A stretch of DNA of 64,000 nucleotides. It comes from JAXHTY01 sp034189225. Lineage in GTDB: Bacteria > Desulfobacterota > Desulfobacteria > Desulfobacterales > Desulfosudaceae. Of the stretch, positions 8,327-17,479 are shown piece by piece. Made by a program: the position numbers and the translations under genes. The stretch spans positions 10,499-74,498 of the forward strand of contig JAXHVL010000072.1 in the NCBI GenBank assembly GCA_034189225.1, written 5' to 3'. Position 1 is the stretch's first letter, and each line of letters starts with the position of its first letter. The notes beneath the pieces were generated by a model that searched no databases, was not told where the DNA came from, and saw nothing but the letters and a program-made list of their open reading frames with translations.

Positions 8327-8412
8327 TGGCGGAGGAGGTAGGATTCGAACCCACGGAGCTTTCGCTCAACGGTTTTCAAGACCGCCGCCTTAAACCACTC
8401 GGCCACTCCTCC
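8327..8412 (-). tRNA. tRNA-Ser (anticodon TGA)
   Basis: Acceptor GGAGGAG (8412-8406) pairs with CTCCTCC (8337-8331). The anticodon loop CTTGAAA gives TGA, decoding UCA-type codons. It has a long variable arm, a GGTTCGAATCC T-arm and an encoded CCA. It lies 22 bases before the GCT tRNA-Ser on the same strand, so the two are probably co-transcribed. Confidence 0.96.
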
Positions 8413-8485
8413 TGGTAACTTAAAGTCTTTCTTTATACCATTGCCGCGGGACCGCGTCAAGAATGAAACGTCTATCTGATTGATA

Positions 8486-8812
8486 AAATTCGTATCGATT
8501 CGTGCCGATTCGTGGGCAGATAAAAAACAATGGCCCACGAATTCACACCAATTGGCATGAATCGGCAGGGCTTGGGGCAGACATTTTTCGCCGTTCCAAG
8601 GGAGGCAGGCTGAAGCCAGCCCCTACATGGCATCGGTAATTCTTCAGGCCATACAATTTTGACACGCCATTTAACAATCCAATAGGTTTTACGCAGGAAC
8701 AGGGGAACGGGAATATATTTCATGGCATTATTTAACCACGGAATATACGGAAGGACACGGAAGGGGCCGTGCCTTTTTTCCGTGCCTTCTCGTATTTTTC
8801 CGTGGTTTCCCA
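8486..8812. repeat. Third, rearranged copy of the cacgaat/ccgtggtttaa repeat
   Basis: The cacgaat half (8486-8565) and the ccgtgg half (8732-8812, inverted relative to the other copies) are separated by about 160 bases of other sequence. No gene is visible in 8413-8844. Confidence 0.75.
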
Positions 8813-8844
8813 GCAGTTTTGGAGAATTAAAAAATTTTATCATC

Positions 8845-8891
8845 TTGACAATGGCGCGTGGCTTCAGCTAGAATGAATGAATATTCATTCA
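8845..8891 (+). promoter_or_regulatory. Promoter and palindromic operator of the fadNA operon
   Basis: TTGACA (8845-8850), an 18-base spacer and TAGAAT (8869-8874) form a strong sigma-70 promoter. The perfect 18-bp palindrome TGAATGAATATTCATTCA (8874-8891) begins at the last base of the -10 box and covers the start point, a classic repressor position. It fits the consensus of the Bacillus TetR-family fatty-acid regulator FadR (TGAATGAMTANTCATTCA). Control by an acyl-CoA-sensing repressor is a strong inference; no such gene lies in the window. Confidence 0.88.
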
Positions 8892-8930
8892 CTTGGGTTT
8901 ATCTATAAATAACCGCATAGGAGGTATTTT

Positions 8931-11336
8931 ATGAGCAAAAAAATCAGAAAGGCTGCCGTTATCGGCTCCGGTGTCATGGGAGGCGGAATCGCGGCGCTGC
9001 TGGCCGGCGCGGGCGTGGAAACCATCCTGCTCGACATTGTTCCGTTTGATCTGAAAGACGAGGAGAAAAACGATCCGGCGGCACGCAACCGAATTGTCAA
9101 GGCGGGCTTCGATACCATTTTGATGTCAAGCCCCGCGGCCCTGATGAGCAAAAAAGACGCGGACCTGATTTCCATCGGTAATCTCGAGGACGATTTCGAC
9201 AAAATCGCGGACTGCGACTGGATCATCGAGGTGGTGGTTGAAAAACTGGAAATCAAACAGGATCTGTTCAAACGAATCGAGCCGGTGAGAAAGGCCGGCA
9301 GCATCGTTTCGTCCAACACCTCCGGTATTCCGCTAAAAGATATGTCTGCCGACCTTTCCCGGGAATTCCGGCAGCATTTTCTGGGCACCCACTTCTTCAA
9401 CCCTGTACGGTACATGCACCTGCTGGAAATCATTCCCGGCGAAGAAACCCTTGAAGAGGTGCTGAACTTCATCGCCAAATTTGGCGAGCGCAACCTGGGC
9501 AAGGGCATTGTCTGGGCCAAGGACACCCCCAACTTTATCGGCAACCGCATCGGTGTTCAAGGCATTGTCAAGGCCATGCAGCTGATGCTGGAAAAGGGTA
9601 TCACCATCCCCGAGGCGGACGCCCTGTTCGGACCGGTCATGGGCCGGCCCAAGACCGCCATGTTCAAGACCACCGACCTGGTGGGCCTGGACACCATGAG
9701 CCATGTCGCCAAAAACAACTACGACCTGGCGGTTCACGACGAGGCCCGGGATGATTTCGTGGCCCCTGATTTTGTCAACAAGATGGTGGATAACAACCTC
9801 CTGGGCAAAAAGGTCAAGGCGGGCTTCTACAAGACGGAAAAGAACGAAGAGGGTAAGATCATCCGCAAGGTCATCAACCCGGATACCCTTGAATACGCCG
9901 AATACGGCGCCCCGGACTTCCCCTGCCTGGCCGAGGCCAAGAAGAAGGAAACCACGCCTGAAAAGATGAAAACCATTGTTTACGGCGATGACAAGGGCGC
10001 GGAATATGCCTGGGAAGTGGTGGCCAGCGGCCTGATTTACGCGGCCAACCGGATCCCCGAGATTTCCGACACCATCGTGGAAATCGACAACGCCATGAAA
10101 TGGGGCTACAACTTCGAGTACGGTCCCTTTGAGACCTGGGACGCCATCGGCGTGGAAGAATCCGTGGCCAGAATGGAAAAAGAAGGCAAGGCGGTTCCGG
10201 AAAAGGTCAAAAAGATGCTGGCCAACGGCGTAAAAACCTTCTATAAGACCGAAAAAGGCGAAATCTACTTCTACGACTTTGAATCCGAATCCTACAAAAA
10301 GGCCGCGGTGAGTGACGAGGCGGTATCCCTGAGCATCCGCAAGGGCATGGGTAAAACCATAAAAAGCTCCAATTCCGCCACCCTTATCGACCTGGAAGAC
10401 GGCGTGTTCTGCTGTGAATTCCACACCAAGATGAACGCCCTGAACTCGGAGTTGATTGACTTTCTGCACCAATGCCTGGACTACGTGGATGAAAACGGCG
10501 TGGGCCTGGTAATCGGCAACCAGGCGGGCGGCATGCCCGGCGCATTTTCCGCCGGCGCGGACCTGAAAGAGATCAAGACCGCTGTTGAGGCCGGTAAGTT
10601 TGATGAAATCGACAAAATGATCAATTCTCTGCAGCAGGCGGCCCAGCGCGAACGTTACTCTCACTTTCCGGTGGTGGCCGCCCCTTACGGCATGACCCTG
10701 GGCGGCGGCTGCGAAGTCTGCCTGGGCGCGGACCGCATCGTGGCCCATGCCGAACTGTTCATGGGGCTGGTTGAAATCGGCGTGGGCGTGCTGCCGGCCG
10801 GATCGGGCTGCATGAACCTGTGGAAAAAAATGACCGCCGATACTCCGGACCCGGTAAAGGATATCGATCTCGGGAAATTCTTCATCCCCACCTTCATGGC
10901 CATTGCCATGGCCAAGGTATCCATGTCCGCGGCCGAAGCCCGCGAAAACGGCTTTCTAGGCCCCAATGACCGGATCGTGTTCAACCGGGACAACCTGATC
11001 GGCGAAGCCAAGAAAGAGGTGCTGCGCATGATCGAAGACGGCTACGCCCCTCAGCCGAAGAAGAAGCTCAAGGTCGTGGGGGAGGCCGCATGGGGAATGG
11101 TCAATGCAGAAATCTTCAACATGCACAGCGGCGGTTACGTGAGCGACTATGACGCATTTCTTGCCAAACGGATCGCTTACGTGCTGAGCGGCGGTGACGC
11201 CCGAACCAACAGCGCTATCGACGAACAGGCCATCCTGAACCTGGAAAGAGAAGCATTCATTGATTTCCTCAAGGAAGAAAAAACCATGGCCCGGATCGAC
11301 CATATGCTGAAAACCGGAAAACCGCTAAGAAATTAA
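8931..11336 (+). CDS. fadN: FadN-type 3-hydroxyacyl-CoA dehydrogenase/enoyl-CoA hydratase
   Basis: An 801-residue bifunctional beta-oxidation enzyme. The N-terminal Rossmann domain carries AAVIGSGVMGGGIAALLAGAG and the dehydrogenase signature with NTSGIPL and HFFNPVRYM. The crotonase-like half follows from about 480, with AFSAGADLKE and YGMTLGGGCEVCLGADR. The order (dehydrogenase first, hydratase last) is that of Bacillus FadN and the reverse of E. coli FadB. It should hydrate enoyl-CoA and oxidise 3-hydroxyacyl-CoA with NAD+ in the cytosol. An AGGAGG site lies 6 bases before the ATG. The thiolase gene follows after 12 bases. Confidence 0.93.
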   Translation: MSKKIRKAAVIGSGVMGGGIAALLAGAGVETILLDIVPFDLKDEEKNDPAARNRIVKAGFDTILMSSPAALMSKKDADLISIGNLEDDFDKIADCDWIIEVVVEKLEIKQDLFKRIEPVRKAGSIVSSNTSGIPLKDMSADLSREFRQHFLGTHFFNPVRYMHLLEIIPGEETLEEVLNFIAKFGERNLGKGIVWAKDTPNFIGNRIGVQGIVKAMQLMLEKGITIPEADALFGPVMGRPKTAMFKTTDLVGLDTMSHVAKNNYDLAVHDEARDDFVAPDFVNKMVDNNLLGKKVKAGFYKTEKNEEGKIIRKVINPDTLEYAEYGAPDFPCLAEAKKKETTPEKMKTIVYGDDKGAEYAWEVVASGLIYAANRIPEISDTIVEIDNAMKWGYNFEYGPFETWDAIGVEESVARMEKEGKAVPEKVKKMLANGVKTFYKTEKGEIYFYDFESESYKKAAVSDEAVSLSIRKGMGKTIKSSNSATLIDLEDGVFCCEFHTKMNALNSELIDFLHQCLDYVDENGVGLVIGNQAGGMPGAFSAGADLKEIKTAVEAGKFDEIDKMINSLQQAAQRERYSHFPVVAAPYGMTLGGGCEVCLGADRIVAHAELFMGLVEIGVGVLPAGSGCMNLWKKMTADTPDPVKDIDLGKFFIPTFMAIAMAKVSMSAAEARENGFLGPNDRIVFNRDNLIGEAKKEVLRMIEDGYAPQPKKKLKVVGEAAWGMVNAEIFNMHSGGYVSDYDAFLAKRIAYVLSGGDARTNSAIDEQAILNLEREAFIDFLKEEKTMARIDHMLKTGKPLRN

Positions 11337-11348
11337 GGAGGAATACCT

Positions 11349-12527
11349 ATGAGAGACGCATATATCGTAGCATCCGTCAGGACGCCCGGATGTAAAAACC
11401 GCAAAGGTGCGCTGAAAGACACCCGGCCCGAGGACCTTCTGGCATTTATCCTGAACGCCGCGGTGGAAAAAACATCAGGCCTGGATAAAAAGGACGTGGA
11501 TGACATGATGATCGGGTGCTCTTTTCCCGAAGCGGAACAGGGACTCAACATCGGTCGCATTGCCTGCCAGATCGCCGGATTCCCCATCGAAGTATCCGGC
11601 GCCACCGTCAACCGCTTCTGCTCCTCCGGACTCGAGGCCATCGCCCAGTCCGCCATGCGCGTGATGACCGGCTGGTCGGACATCACCATCGGCGGCGGAG
11701 TGGAGTCCATGACATACGTCCCCATGGGCGGCAATGTCCCCCGGCCTCATCCGGAATGGTCCAAAAAGCATGCCGACCTTTATACCTCCATGGGCGTTAC
11801 TGCGGAAAACGTTGCCAACCGCTACGGGATTTCACGGGAACAGCAGGACGAATTCGCTTACAATTCACAGATGAAGGCAGCCAAAGCAAAAGCGGAGAAT
11901 CTCTTTACAGAGCTGGTTCCCACGCCGGCCACAAAATTTGTGGAACAGCCGGACGGCACCATCAAGAAAGAAACCTTTATTCAGGATTTTGATGATGGTA
12001 TCCGGGAATCCACAACGGTCGAGGGACTTGGCAAGCTGCGCCCGGTGTTCGCCGCCAACGGATCGGTCACCGCGGGCAACTCCTCGCAGACCACGGACGG
12101 TGCCGCCGCCGCCGTTATCATGAGCGAAGAAAAGGTCAAGGAACTCGGTGTCAAGCCCATCGCCAAGGTCAAGCTCTACACCACGGTGGGCTGTGAACCG
12201 GACGAAATGGGCGTGGGACCACGTTACGCGATTCCCAAACTGCTCGATAAAGCCGGTTTGAAAGTGGACGATATCGGCCTCTGGGAAATCAACGAGGCGT
12301 TCGCTTCCCAGGCCCTTTACTGTATCCGCGAACTGGGGATCAACCCGGACATCGTGAACATTCACGGCGGGGCCATCGCCCTGGGCCATCCCCTGGGGTG
12401 CACCGGCGCCAAGCTCTGCGCCACGCTGCTGGCAAACATGCAGGCAAAAGGCGTGAAATACGGTGTGGAATCCATGTGCATCGGCGGCGGCATGGGCGCG
12501 GCCGGCTTGTTTGAGCTCTGCGACTGA
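11349..12527 (+). CDS. fadA: Acetyl-CoA acyltransferase (thiolase)
   Basis: A 392-residue thiolase, the last step of beta-oxidation, cleaving 3-ketoacyl-CoA with CoA. The nucleophilic cysteine is in NRFCSSGLEA (about residue 90), the His of GGAIALGHPLGCTGAK is near 350, and the second Cys is in CIGGGMGAAG near 379. An AAGGAGG site overlaps the end of fadN, and the two are clearly one operon ending at the hairpin at 12561. Confidence 0.95.
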   Translation: MRDAYIVASVRTPGCKNRKGALKDTRPEDLLAFILNAAVEKTSGLDKKDVDDMMIGCSFPEAEQGLNIGRIACQIAGFPIEVSGATVNRFCSSGLEAIAQSAMRVMTGWSDITIGGGVESMTYVPMGGNVPRPHPEWSKKHADLYTSMGVTAENVANRYGISREQQDEFAYNSQMKAAKAKAENLFTELVPTPATKFVEQPDGTIKKETFIQDFDDGIRESTTVEGLGKLRPVFAANGSVTAGNSSQTTDGAAAAVIMSEEKVKELGVKPIAKVKLYTTVGCEPDEMGVGPRYAIPKLLDKAGLKVDDIGLWEINEAFASQALYCIRELGINPDIVNIHGGAIALGHPLGCTGAKLCATLLANMQAKGVKYGVESMCIGGGMGAAGLFELCD

Positions 12528-12560
12528 TATTTCCTGGCATTTGTTAAACGCATCTCCCAT

Positions 12561-12597
12561 ACATCCCGGCGGCGTCATCCGCCGGGATGTATGTTTT
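12561..12597 (+). terminator. Terminator of the fadNA operon
   Basis: A perfect 12-bp stem (12561-12572 with 12579-12590) with a 6-base loop, followed by ATGTTTT. The T-run is short, so termination may be partial and allow read-through into the next gene. Confidence 0.75.
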
Positions 12598-12605
12598 CGG
12601 GGATC

Positions 12606-13421
12606 ATGATGAACATGATGAAACCGATCATCCTGATACTGGCCCTGTTGCTGCCGGTGATGATTCTTTCTTCCTGCCGGTTCACCCGGAAAATGTTATA
12701 CTATCCCGCACCGGTGCCTGAAAAGAGGATCCGCCATATTCAGGAAGCATACCCCCATGTTTCACGCCTGGATATCAAGGTGGCCGAAAAGCTGAACCTC
12801 CGCGGCTGGTTCATTCATAAAAACCTGCGTGATCTGCCCACCCTCCTCTACTTCGGCGGCAACGGGGAAGAGGTGTCGGAAAATATCGAAACGATGGATC
12901 GGCAGCTCAATGCCAACGTTGTGCTGATGAACTACCGCGGATATGGCAAGAGCGACGGCAGCCCCCGCGAAAAGGCGCTAAAGGCCGATGCCCTGGCAAT
13001 CCATGATTATATTATGGCCCACTATCCGGTTAAAAGGACGGACCTTATTGCCTGCGGCCGAAGCCTGGGCTCGGGTATTGCCGCTTACGTCACATGGAAA
13101 CGGGACCTTCCGGCCCTGATCCTGATCAGCCCATACGACAGCATTGCCGGTGTGGCCAGACAGCACTTTCCCGGATGGCTGGTGCGCCTGACCCTCCGCG
13201 ATACCTACCAAACTATTGCGTTCAGTCCTCGCCTCACCGCCAGAACCTTGGTTATCGCCTCAGAAAATGACACGGTAATCCCCGTGAATCATTCCCAGCG
13301 TCTTTATGAAAGCCTGACCTGTGAAAAATCAATGGTGCTGATCAACGAAGCCAGCCACAATGATTTCCAGCTTCACCGGGCTTACTGGCGGGCATTGCAG
13401 GATTTTATCGGCAGCAAGTAA
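12606..13421 (+). CDS. Alpha/beta hydrolase, probable lipoprotein
   Basis: About 271 residues. The N-terminus has a hydrophobic stretch ending LSSC, a lipobox, so the mature protein is probably lipid-anchored outside the inner membrane. The hydrolase fold shows an oxyanion segment FGGNGEE, the nucleophile elbow GRSLGSG, an acidic SENDTVIP and the final His in EASHNDF, a complete catalytic triad. It resembles the BEM46/YqiK-like serine hydrolases of unknown substrate. I start at ATG 12606, since the ATG at 12591 abuts the terminator stem; ATGs at 12609, 12615 and 12618 are alternatives. Confidence 0.82.
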   Translation: MMNMMKPIILILALLLPVMILSSCRFTRKMLYYPAPVPEKRIRHIQEAYPHVSRLDIKVAEKLNLRGWFIHKNLRDLPTLLYFGGNGEEVSENIETMDRQLNANVVLMNYRGYGKSDGSPREKALKADALAIHDYIMAHYPVKRTDLIACGRSLGSGIAAYVTWKRDLPALILISPYDSIAGVARQHFPGWLVRLTLRDTYQTIAFSPRLTARTLVIASENDTVIPVNHSQRLYESLTCEKSMVLINEASHNDFQLHRAYWRALQDFIGSK

Positions 13422-13905
13422 ACATACGTGATCTATGATAATCTCGTAAAAAGTCAAGATTCGGCGTTTCTATCTCACTCTGGAGAGACGTCCTGTAGGG
13501 GCGAACCTTGTGTTCGCCCCTACACTGTACGTGACATGACGAGAGATGCAGCGTAACCCAAATCCACAAGCGGGCATTGGATTTCCAAGGAACTCAATCT
13601 GCCAATTTACGGTAAAAAAAACGATCCAAGCCCACGTTACTTTCTGCAAAAACACACAAAGCGGGGTAAGCCGCTTTTTACGAATTCATCATCTCCTGAC
13701 AGTCTCTTAAAAAACTGAATCAATCTCTTTTTATTATCACCATGAAGAACATGAAGCGCATGAAGCTGAAATCATCATCAATCTCTTCATGGTCTTCATG
13801 GTAAAATAATACTTTCAAAAACTTGTTGCATCGTATGCTCCCACGGCCAAGCTCACGCTTTGGCCGTGCCACCCGCTAAAAAGATGCAGAAAGAATTTAA
13901 CAAAG
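13422..13905. repeat. Composite of small intergenic repeats
   Basis: No gene is seen. The stretch holds a 12-bp-stem hairpin built on GTAGGGGCGAAC (13495-13523) and a GTACGTGACATGACGAGAG block at 13526-13550. A CCATGAAGAACATGAAGCG inverted-repeat unit lies at 13738-13803, and ends of the gtctcgtaaaaagtc family at 13443 and 13670. The first two also occur together at 24369-24450. Confidence 0.75.
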
Positions 13906-13913
13906 CCATCATT

Positions 13914-14062
13914 GATGGTCTCGTAAAAAGTCAATTTTGGGACGGCAAAGTAAAAAGTTCAAGTTCGAGGCGCGCAAATCTCGAGGAATGGAGCGTACTC
14001 AGCCGTACGTGACATGACGAGAGATGCAGCGCAACAAAGAAATTGGACTTTTTACGAAGCCG
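13914..14062. mobile_element. MITE-like element, copy 1 (about 149 bp)
   Basis: The left end GATGGTCTCGTAAAAAGTC and right end GACTTTTTACGAAGCCGT form imperfect terminal inverted repeats. The interior matches the element at 49110-49262 in the opposite orientation. CATCATT occurs on both flanks (13907-13913 and 14063-14069), a possible target duplication. It encodes nothing, so any transposase must act in trans. Confidence 0.75.
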
Positions 14063-14081
14063 TCATCATTCAGTAAATTTT

Positions 14082-15278
14082 TTAACCGATCCCGCTCTCC
14101 AGATTCCGCAGCAGGGGAACAAGCAGGCAGCCGGCCAGCATCAGGCCACCGGCGAGAATAAAGCCCCAGGCAAACAGACCGGCATCGCCGAACATGCCGA
14201 TCACGGCCGGTATGACCCCGCTGCCGAACATGAAGGCCAGCGGAATGGTGAATGCGATGGCCACGTTCCGGATATCCACGGAAAACAGGGAAGACAGGGC
14301 CGTAAAGCCAGCGGGAAAATAAATGGTGGACAGCACCGCCTGAAAAAACACCGCGGCCACGACAGCCTCAGGGGCGGTGAACGCGCCCATGCACACCGTG
14401 GCCGTTCCGGTCATCACAAACGCGTAGACAATGGTTTTGCGGGCACCGAACCGGTCGGTGGCCCACCCGCTGATCAGGGCGGTGCCCAACCCCATCACCC
14501 GGGACAGGGCCATCAGGGTATTGGCCACGGGCCGGCTGATGCCGATATCGCTGGTCAGGTAAAGGGGCAGCATGTTGTAGATGCCCATGGTGCTGCTGAT
14601 GGCGAGGCCGAACAGCACGACCATCACCCAGAAGGACCGATCCCTCATCACCCGCCGCACCGATGCCGGCCGGGGCGGCTGGCCGGGAAACCGCCCGCCC
14701 CTGCCGAACCGGGCGAACACCAGGCCAAAGCCGATGGTCGCAATCCCGATCACCGCCAGCACCACCCGCCAGGAAAACCACAGCATCAGTACCTCGGCCA
14801 GCACAGGGGCGGCCACAAATGCCAGGTTGGGTGCAAGCTCGTGAATGGACACGGCCTTACCCCAATCTTTCGGCTGTACCATATCCGTGAGGGTTGTGAT
14901 ACCGGACGGCAGATAAAGCCCCGCTGCCATACCGAGAAAAAACACGGCCGCCCGGATTTCCCACAGGTTCCGCCCCGCAGAGAGAATCAACAGGGCGATT
15001 CCCACAAGCACGGCCGATGCCATGATGGTATACCGGTGGGTGATGCGGCCGGAGACAAACCCGGACCCCAGCATGGCGCCGCAATAGCCCATGGCCATAA
15101 CAAAAAACAGGCTGCCGGCCTGCGTATGGGAGATATTCAGATCGCCTTCAAGGGAGGGCATGAGCGGCGAGAGCACGGCCCTTGCCACAAAGGTCATAAA
15201 AAAAATCCAGGAGAGAAACAGGATCGGCCAGAGCCGGGAAAAGGAATAAAAAGCGGTATTGTTGCTGTTAGCTGCCAT
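14082..15278 (-). CDS. Major facilitator superfamily permease
   Basis: A 398-residue membrane protein with about 12 hydrophobic segments in two halves. An MFS-type loop GWATDRFGARKT follows the seventh-eighth helix region, and a basic central loop (RFGRGGRFPGQPPRP) separates the halves. The substrate is unknown. It starts 11 bases after the isomerase-like gene, so a co-transcribed sugar or organic-acid transport role is plausible but unproven. Confidence 0.85.
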   Translation of the reverse strand: MAANSNNTAFYSFSRLWPILFLSWIFFMTFVARAVLSPLMPSLEGDLNISHTQAGSLFFVMAMGYCGAMLGSGFVSGRITHRYTIMASAVLVGIALLILSAGRNLWEIRAAVFFLGMAAGLYLPSGITTLTDMVQPKDWGKAVSIHELAPNLAFVAAPVLAEVLMLWFSWRVVLAVIGIATIGFGLVFARFGRGGRFPGQPPRPASVRRVMRDRSFWVMVVLFGLAISSTMGIYNMLPLYLTSDIGISRPVANTLMALSRVMGLGTALISGWATDRFGARKTIVYAFVMTGTATVCMGAFTAPEAVVAAVFFQAVLSTIYFPAGFTALSSLFSVDIRNVAIAFTIPLAFMFGSGVIPAVIGMFGDAGLFAWGFILAGGLMLAGCLLVPLLRNLESGIG

Positions 15279-15289
15279 ATCATTTCGGG

Positions 15290-16114
15290 TCAGGGGTTAA
15301 GAAGTGCTCGCATGTATTGCAGGCTCTCCCGGGCCGGGCCGGGATCGGTGCCCACCTGGATGACTTCCAGCAGCAGAATCCCGTCAAATTGCCGGTAAAA
15401 ATCCAGATGAGAGGTATAGTCGAAATTGCCCCGCCCGATAATCAGATGATCGTCGGTCTTTCCGGAATTATCTGTAAAATGGATCTGCCTGGCCAGCGGG
15501 CCCAGCCTGCTGACCACATCGTCCAGCTCGTTGTTCAGCCTGGCATGGCCGATATCCACGCAGAACCAGAGAGCCTGCGATGCCACCGCATCGCGGATGG
15601 CCAGCAGGTCATCCACGCACCGGTCGATGGTGCCGGCCTCAAAACCGATATTTTCCAGGCACAGGGAAACGCCCCGTTTTTCGGCGCGGTCCGCGGCACG
15701 ACGCAGGGCTTCCAGGTTATAATCCCATTGAAGGCGCGCCACCTCGGGCACTTTTTTTCGAAATTCCCCGGACACCACATAGCGGCCGTTATGAACGGTC
15801 ACAAGATCACCGCCCATATCCGCGCACATGTCAATGGCCGCAAGAATCTGGCGCATGGACTCGGCCCGGATACCCGGGTTGAGAGCGGCCATGTTCAGAC
15901 TGTTGAAAGGGGCGTGAACCCCCAGCCGTATACCGGTATCTTCCACCAGCGCGCGTGCCTGCTTCCGCTCTTGTTCAGTAATGTCGTCACACACGCACTG
16001 GGGAAACTCTCCGGATAGTTCCACGGCGTCATATCCCAGATCCGCGGCAATGCGGATGGTTTCCATTGCCGGCAGCAGCATTACCGCCACTCCGGCCATT
16101 CCGATTTTCGGCAT
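15290..16114 (-). CDS. Sugar phosphate isomerase/epimerase family TIM-barrel protein
   Basis: A 274-residue protein of the xylose-isomerase-like TIM-barrel family (AP endonuclease 2 fold). Metal-binding positions are visible as the Glu of LCLENIGFEA, His and Asp in CVDIGHARL, the His-containing IHFTDNSG segment and the final Glu of ILLLEVIQ. The family includes isomerases, epimerases and dehydratases of sugars and inositols; the reaction here is not known. It lies between the MFS and MscS genes on the same strand. Confidence 0.85.
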   Translation of the reverse strand: MPKIGMAGVAVMLLPAMETIRIAADLGYDAVELSGEFPQCVCDDITEQERKQARALVEDTGIRLGVHAPFNSLNMAALNPGIRAESMRQILAAIDMCADMGGDLVTVHNGRYVVSGEFRKKVPEVARLQWDYNLEALRRAADRAEKRGVSLCLENIGFEAGTIDRCVDDLLAIRDAVASQALWFCVDIGHARLNNELDDVVSRLGPLARQIHFTDNSGKTDDHLIIGRGNFDYTSHLDFYRQFDGILLLEVIQVGTDPGPARESLQYMRALLNP

Positions 16115-16153
16115 GTCTTTCTCCTGTTGTGCCGGCCGCTCCAGCTTTCAGTA

Positions 16154-17230
16154 TCAACTCCCGGCGGGCGCCGTTCGAATGTTCTCATCCCCCCGACCCG
16201 CGATATGAATCGTCCGCGTGGGAAAGGCGAACACGATGCCTTCGGCTTGAAATGCCGCGAAAATACCCAGATTGATTTTTTCCTGAATGTCCATATAAAC
16301 CAGATAATCCGGGCTCAGCACATAATACACCACCTCAAACACCAGGGAAAAGTCCCCGAAAGATTTGAAATGGGCTCTATCAAACCGGGTGTTGTCGATA
16401 TTTTCAATGATCTGCCGAATGATCTGCGGCATCTTTTTCAGCTTTTCCGACGGTGTATCATACTGCACCCCAAGGGTAAACACCACCCGCCGTTCCTGGA
16501 AATGGGTAAAATTACGGACCCGGCTCTGGAGCAAATCGTTATTGCCGAAAATCAGCAATTCGCCGCTCAGGCTGCGGATGCGGGTGGTCTTGAGGCCGAT
16601 TCTCTCGACCGTTCCCAGGTGATCGTCCACAATAATGAAGTGCCCCACTTCAAAGGGCCGGTCCATGAGAATGGAAAGGGATGCAAACAGATCCCCCAGA
16701 ATATTCTGGGTGGCCAGCCCGATGGCGATGCCGCCCACGCCCAGGCTGGCGATCAGGGTGGTCACGTTCACACCCATATTTTCCAGGATGACAAGCAGGA
16801 TAAAGGACCAGAGAATCATCCGCCCGATCAGGCTCATTACGATAACCCCGGAATTGGTGGCGGGGTTCTCAACTTTCCGCCCCACGTACCGCCGGATGCC
16901 GTTTCCGATAAAGTAGCTGCCCCAGATCCCCGCCTGGATGACCACTGCGATGAACACCACCGTTTGAATGATCGTGTGGACACGGGTCGGCAACTCCAGC
17001 AGAAAAGCGGCTACATAAAGGCCACACAGGAACAGCACGACGAGTTTTGTGCGCCGGATCACTTCCGCGACAATACTGACAATTCCCATCACAGCCGCTT
17101 CCCTGGTATCCGATATCTGCCTGGCCAGAAGATTGCGGATGATCCAGAAAATCCCGGTCAGGCCCACAAGCACGGCCAGCGACGCTCCCCATCGGTTAAT
17201 GCCGTTGCCGAAAATTTCGAGTTCAATCAT
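16154..17230 (-). CDS. MscS-family mechanosensitive channel
   Basis: A 358-residue membrane protein with four hydrophobic segments before the conserved pore helix, which contains GVGGIAIGLATQNILGDL near residue 185. The beta domain follows, with DRPFEVGHFI and the motif FGNNDLLQSRVRNF. MscS channels open on membrane tension and release solutes on hypo-osmotic shock. The pore helix is glycine-rich and ends in the usual NILGD turn. Confidence 0.93.
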   Translation of the reverse strand: MIELEIFGNGINRWGASLAVLVGLTGIFWIIRNLLARQISDTREAAVMGIVSIVAEVIRRTKLVVLFLCGLYVAAFLLELPTRVHTIIQTVVFIAVVIQAGIWGSYFIGNGIRRYVGRKVENPATNSGVIVMSLIGRMILWSFILLVILENMGVNVTTLIASLGVGGIAIGLATQNILGDLFASLSILMDRPFEVGHFIIVDDHLGTVERIGLKTTRIRSLSGELLIFGNNDLLQSRVRNFTHFQERRVVFTLGVQYDTPSEKLKKMPQIIRQIIENIDNTRFDRAHFKSFGDFSLVFEVVYYVLSPDYLVYMDIQEKINLGIFAAFQAEGIVFAFPTRTIHIAGRGDENIRTAPAGS

Positions 17231-17399
17231 TTTGCCCCCCGTTTATGATAGTGAAATGCCATGCGGTTCGCCGGCATGCGCCCCGCAACGGTTAAGCCAT
17301 GGCCGGTCCGGCCAGCCATGGCCATATCCTTTCAATATAAACACAAATCCATGCAGAAGCAAAATATTTCATGAATTCTGTTGAGGATTTGGCGGGTCT

Positions 17400-17465
17400 G
17401 TAGCAGGATAAAGCATCTTAACGCTGAGGCGCTGAGGGCGTTGAGGAAACAATTGCCTCAGCAAC
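17400..17465. repeat. Short gcgctgag-type intergenic repeat
   Basis: An imperfect repeat around AACGCTGAGGCGCTGAGGGCG follows the end of the EF-G gene. The rest of 17231-17479 shows no gene. Confidence 0.35.
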
Positions 17466-17479
17466 TCTGCGGTGCCAGC

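Noticed and set aside
14043..15398. Plus-strand frame of about 450 codons rich in His, Gly and Gln
   Set aside because: Antisense shadow of the MFS gene; composition reflects the reverse strand of a GC-rich membrane protein.
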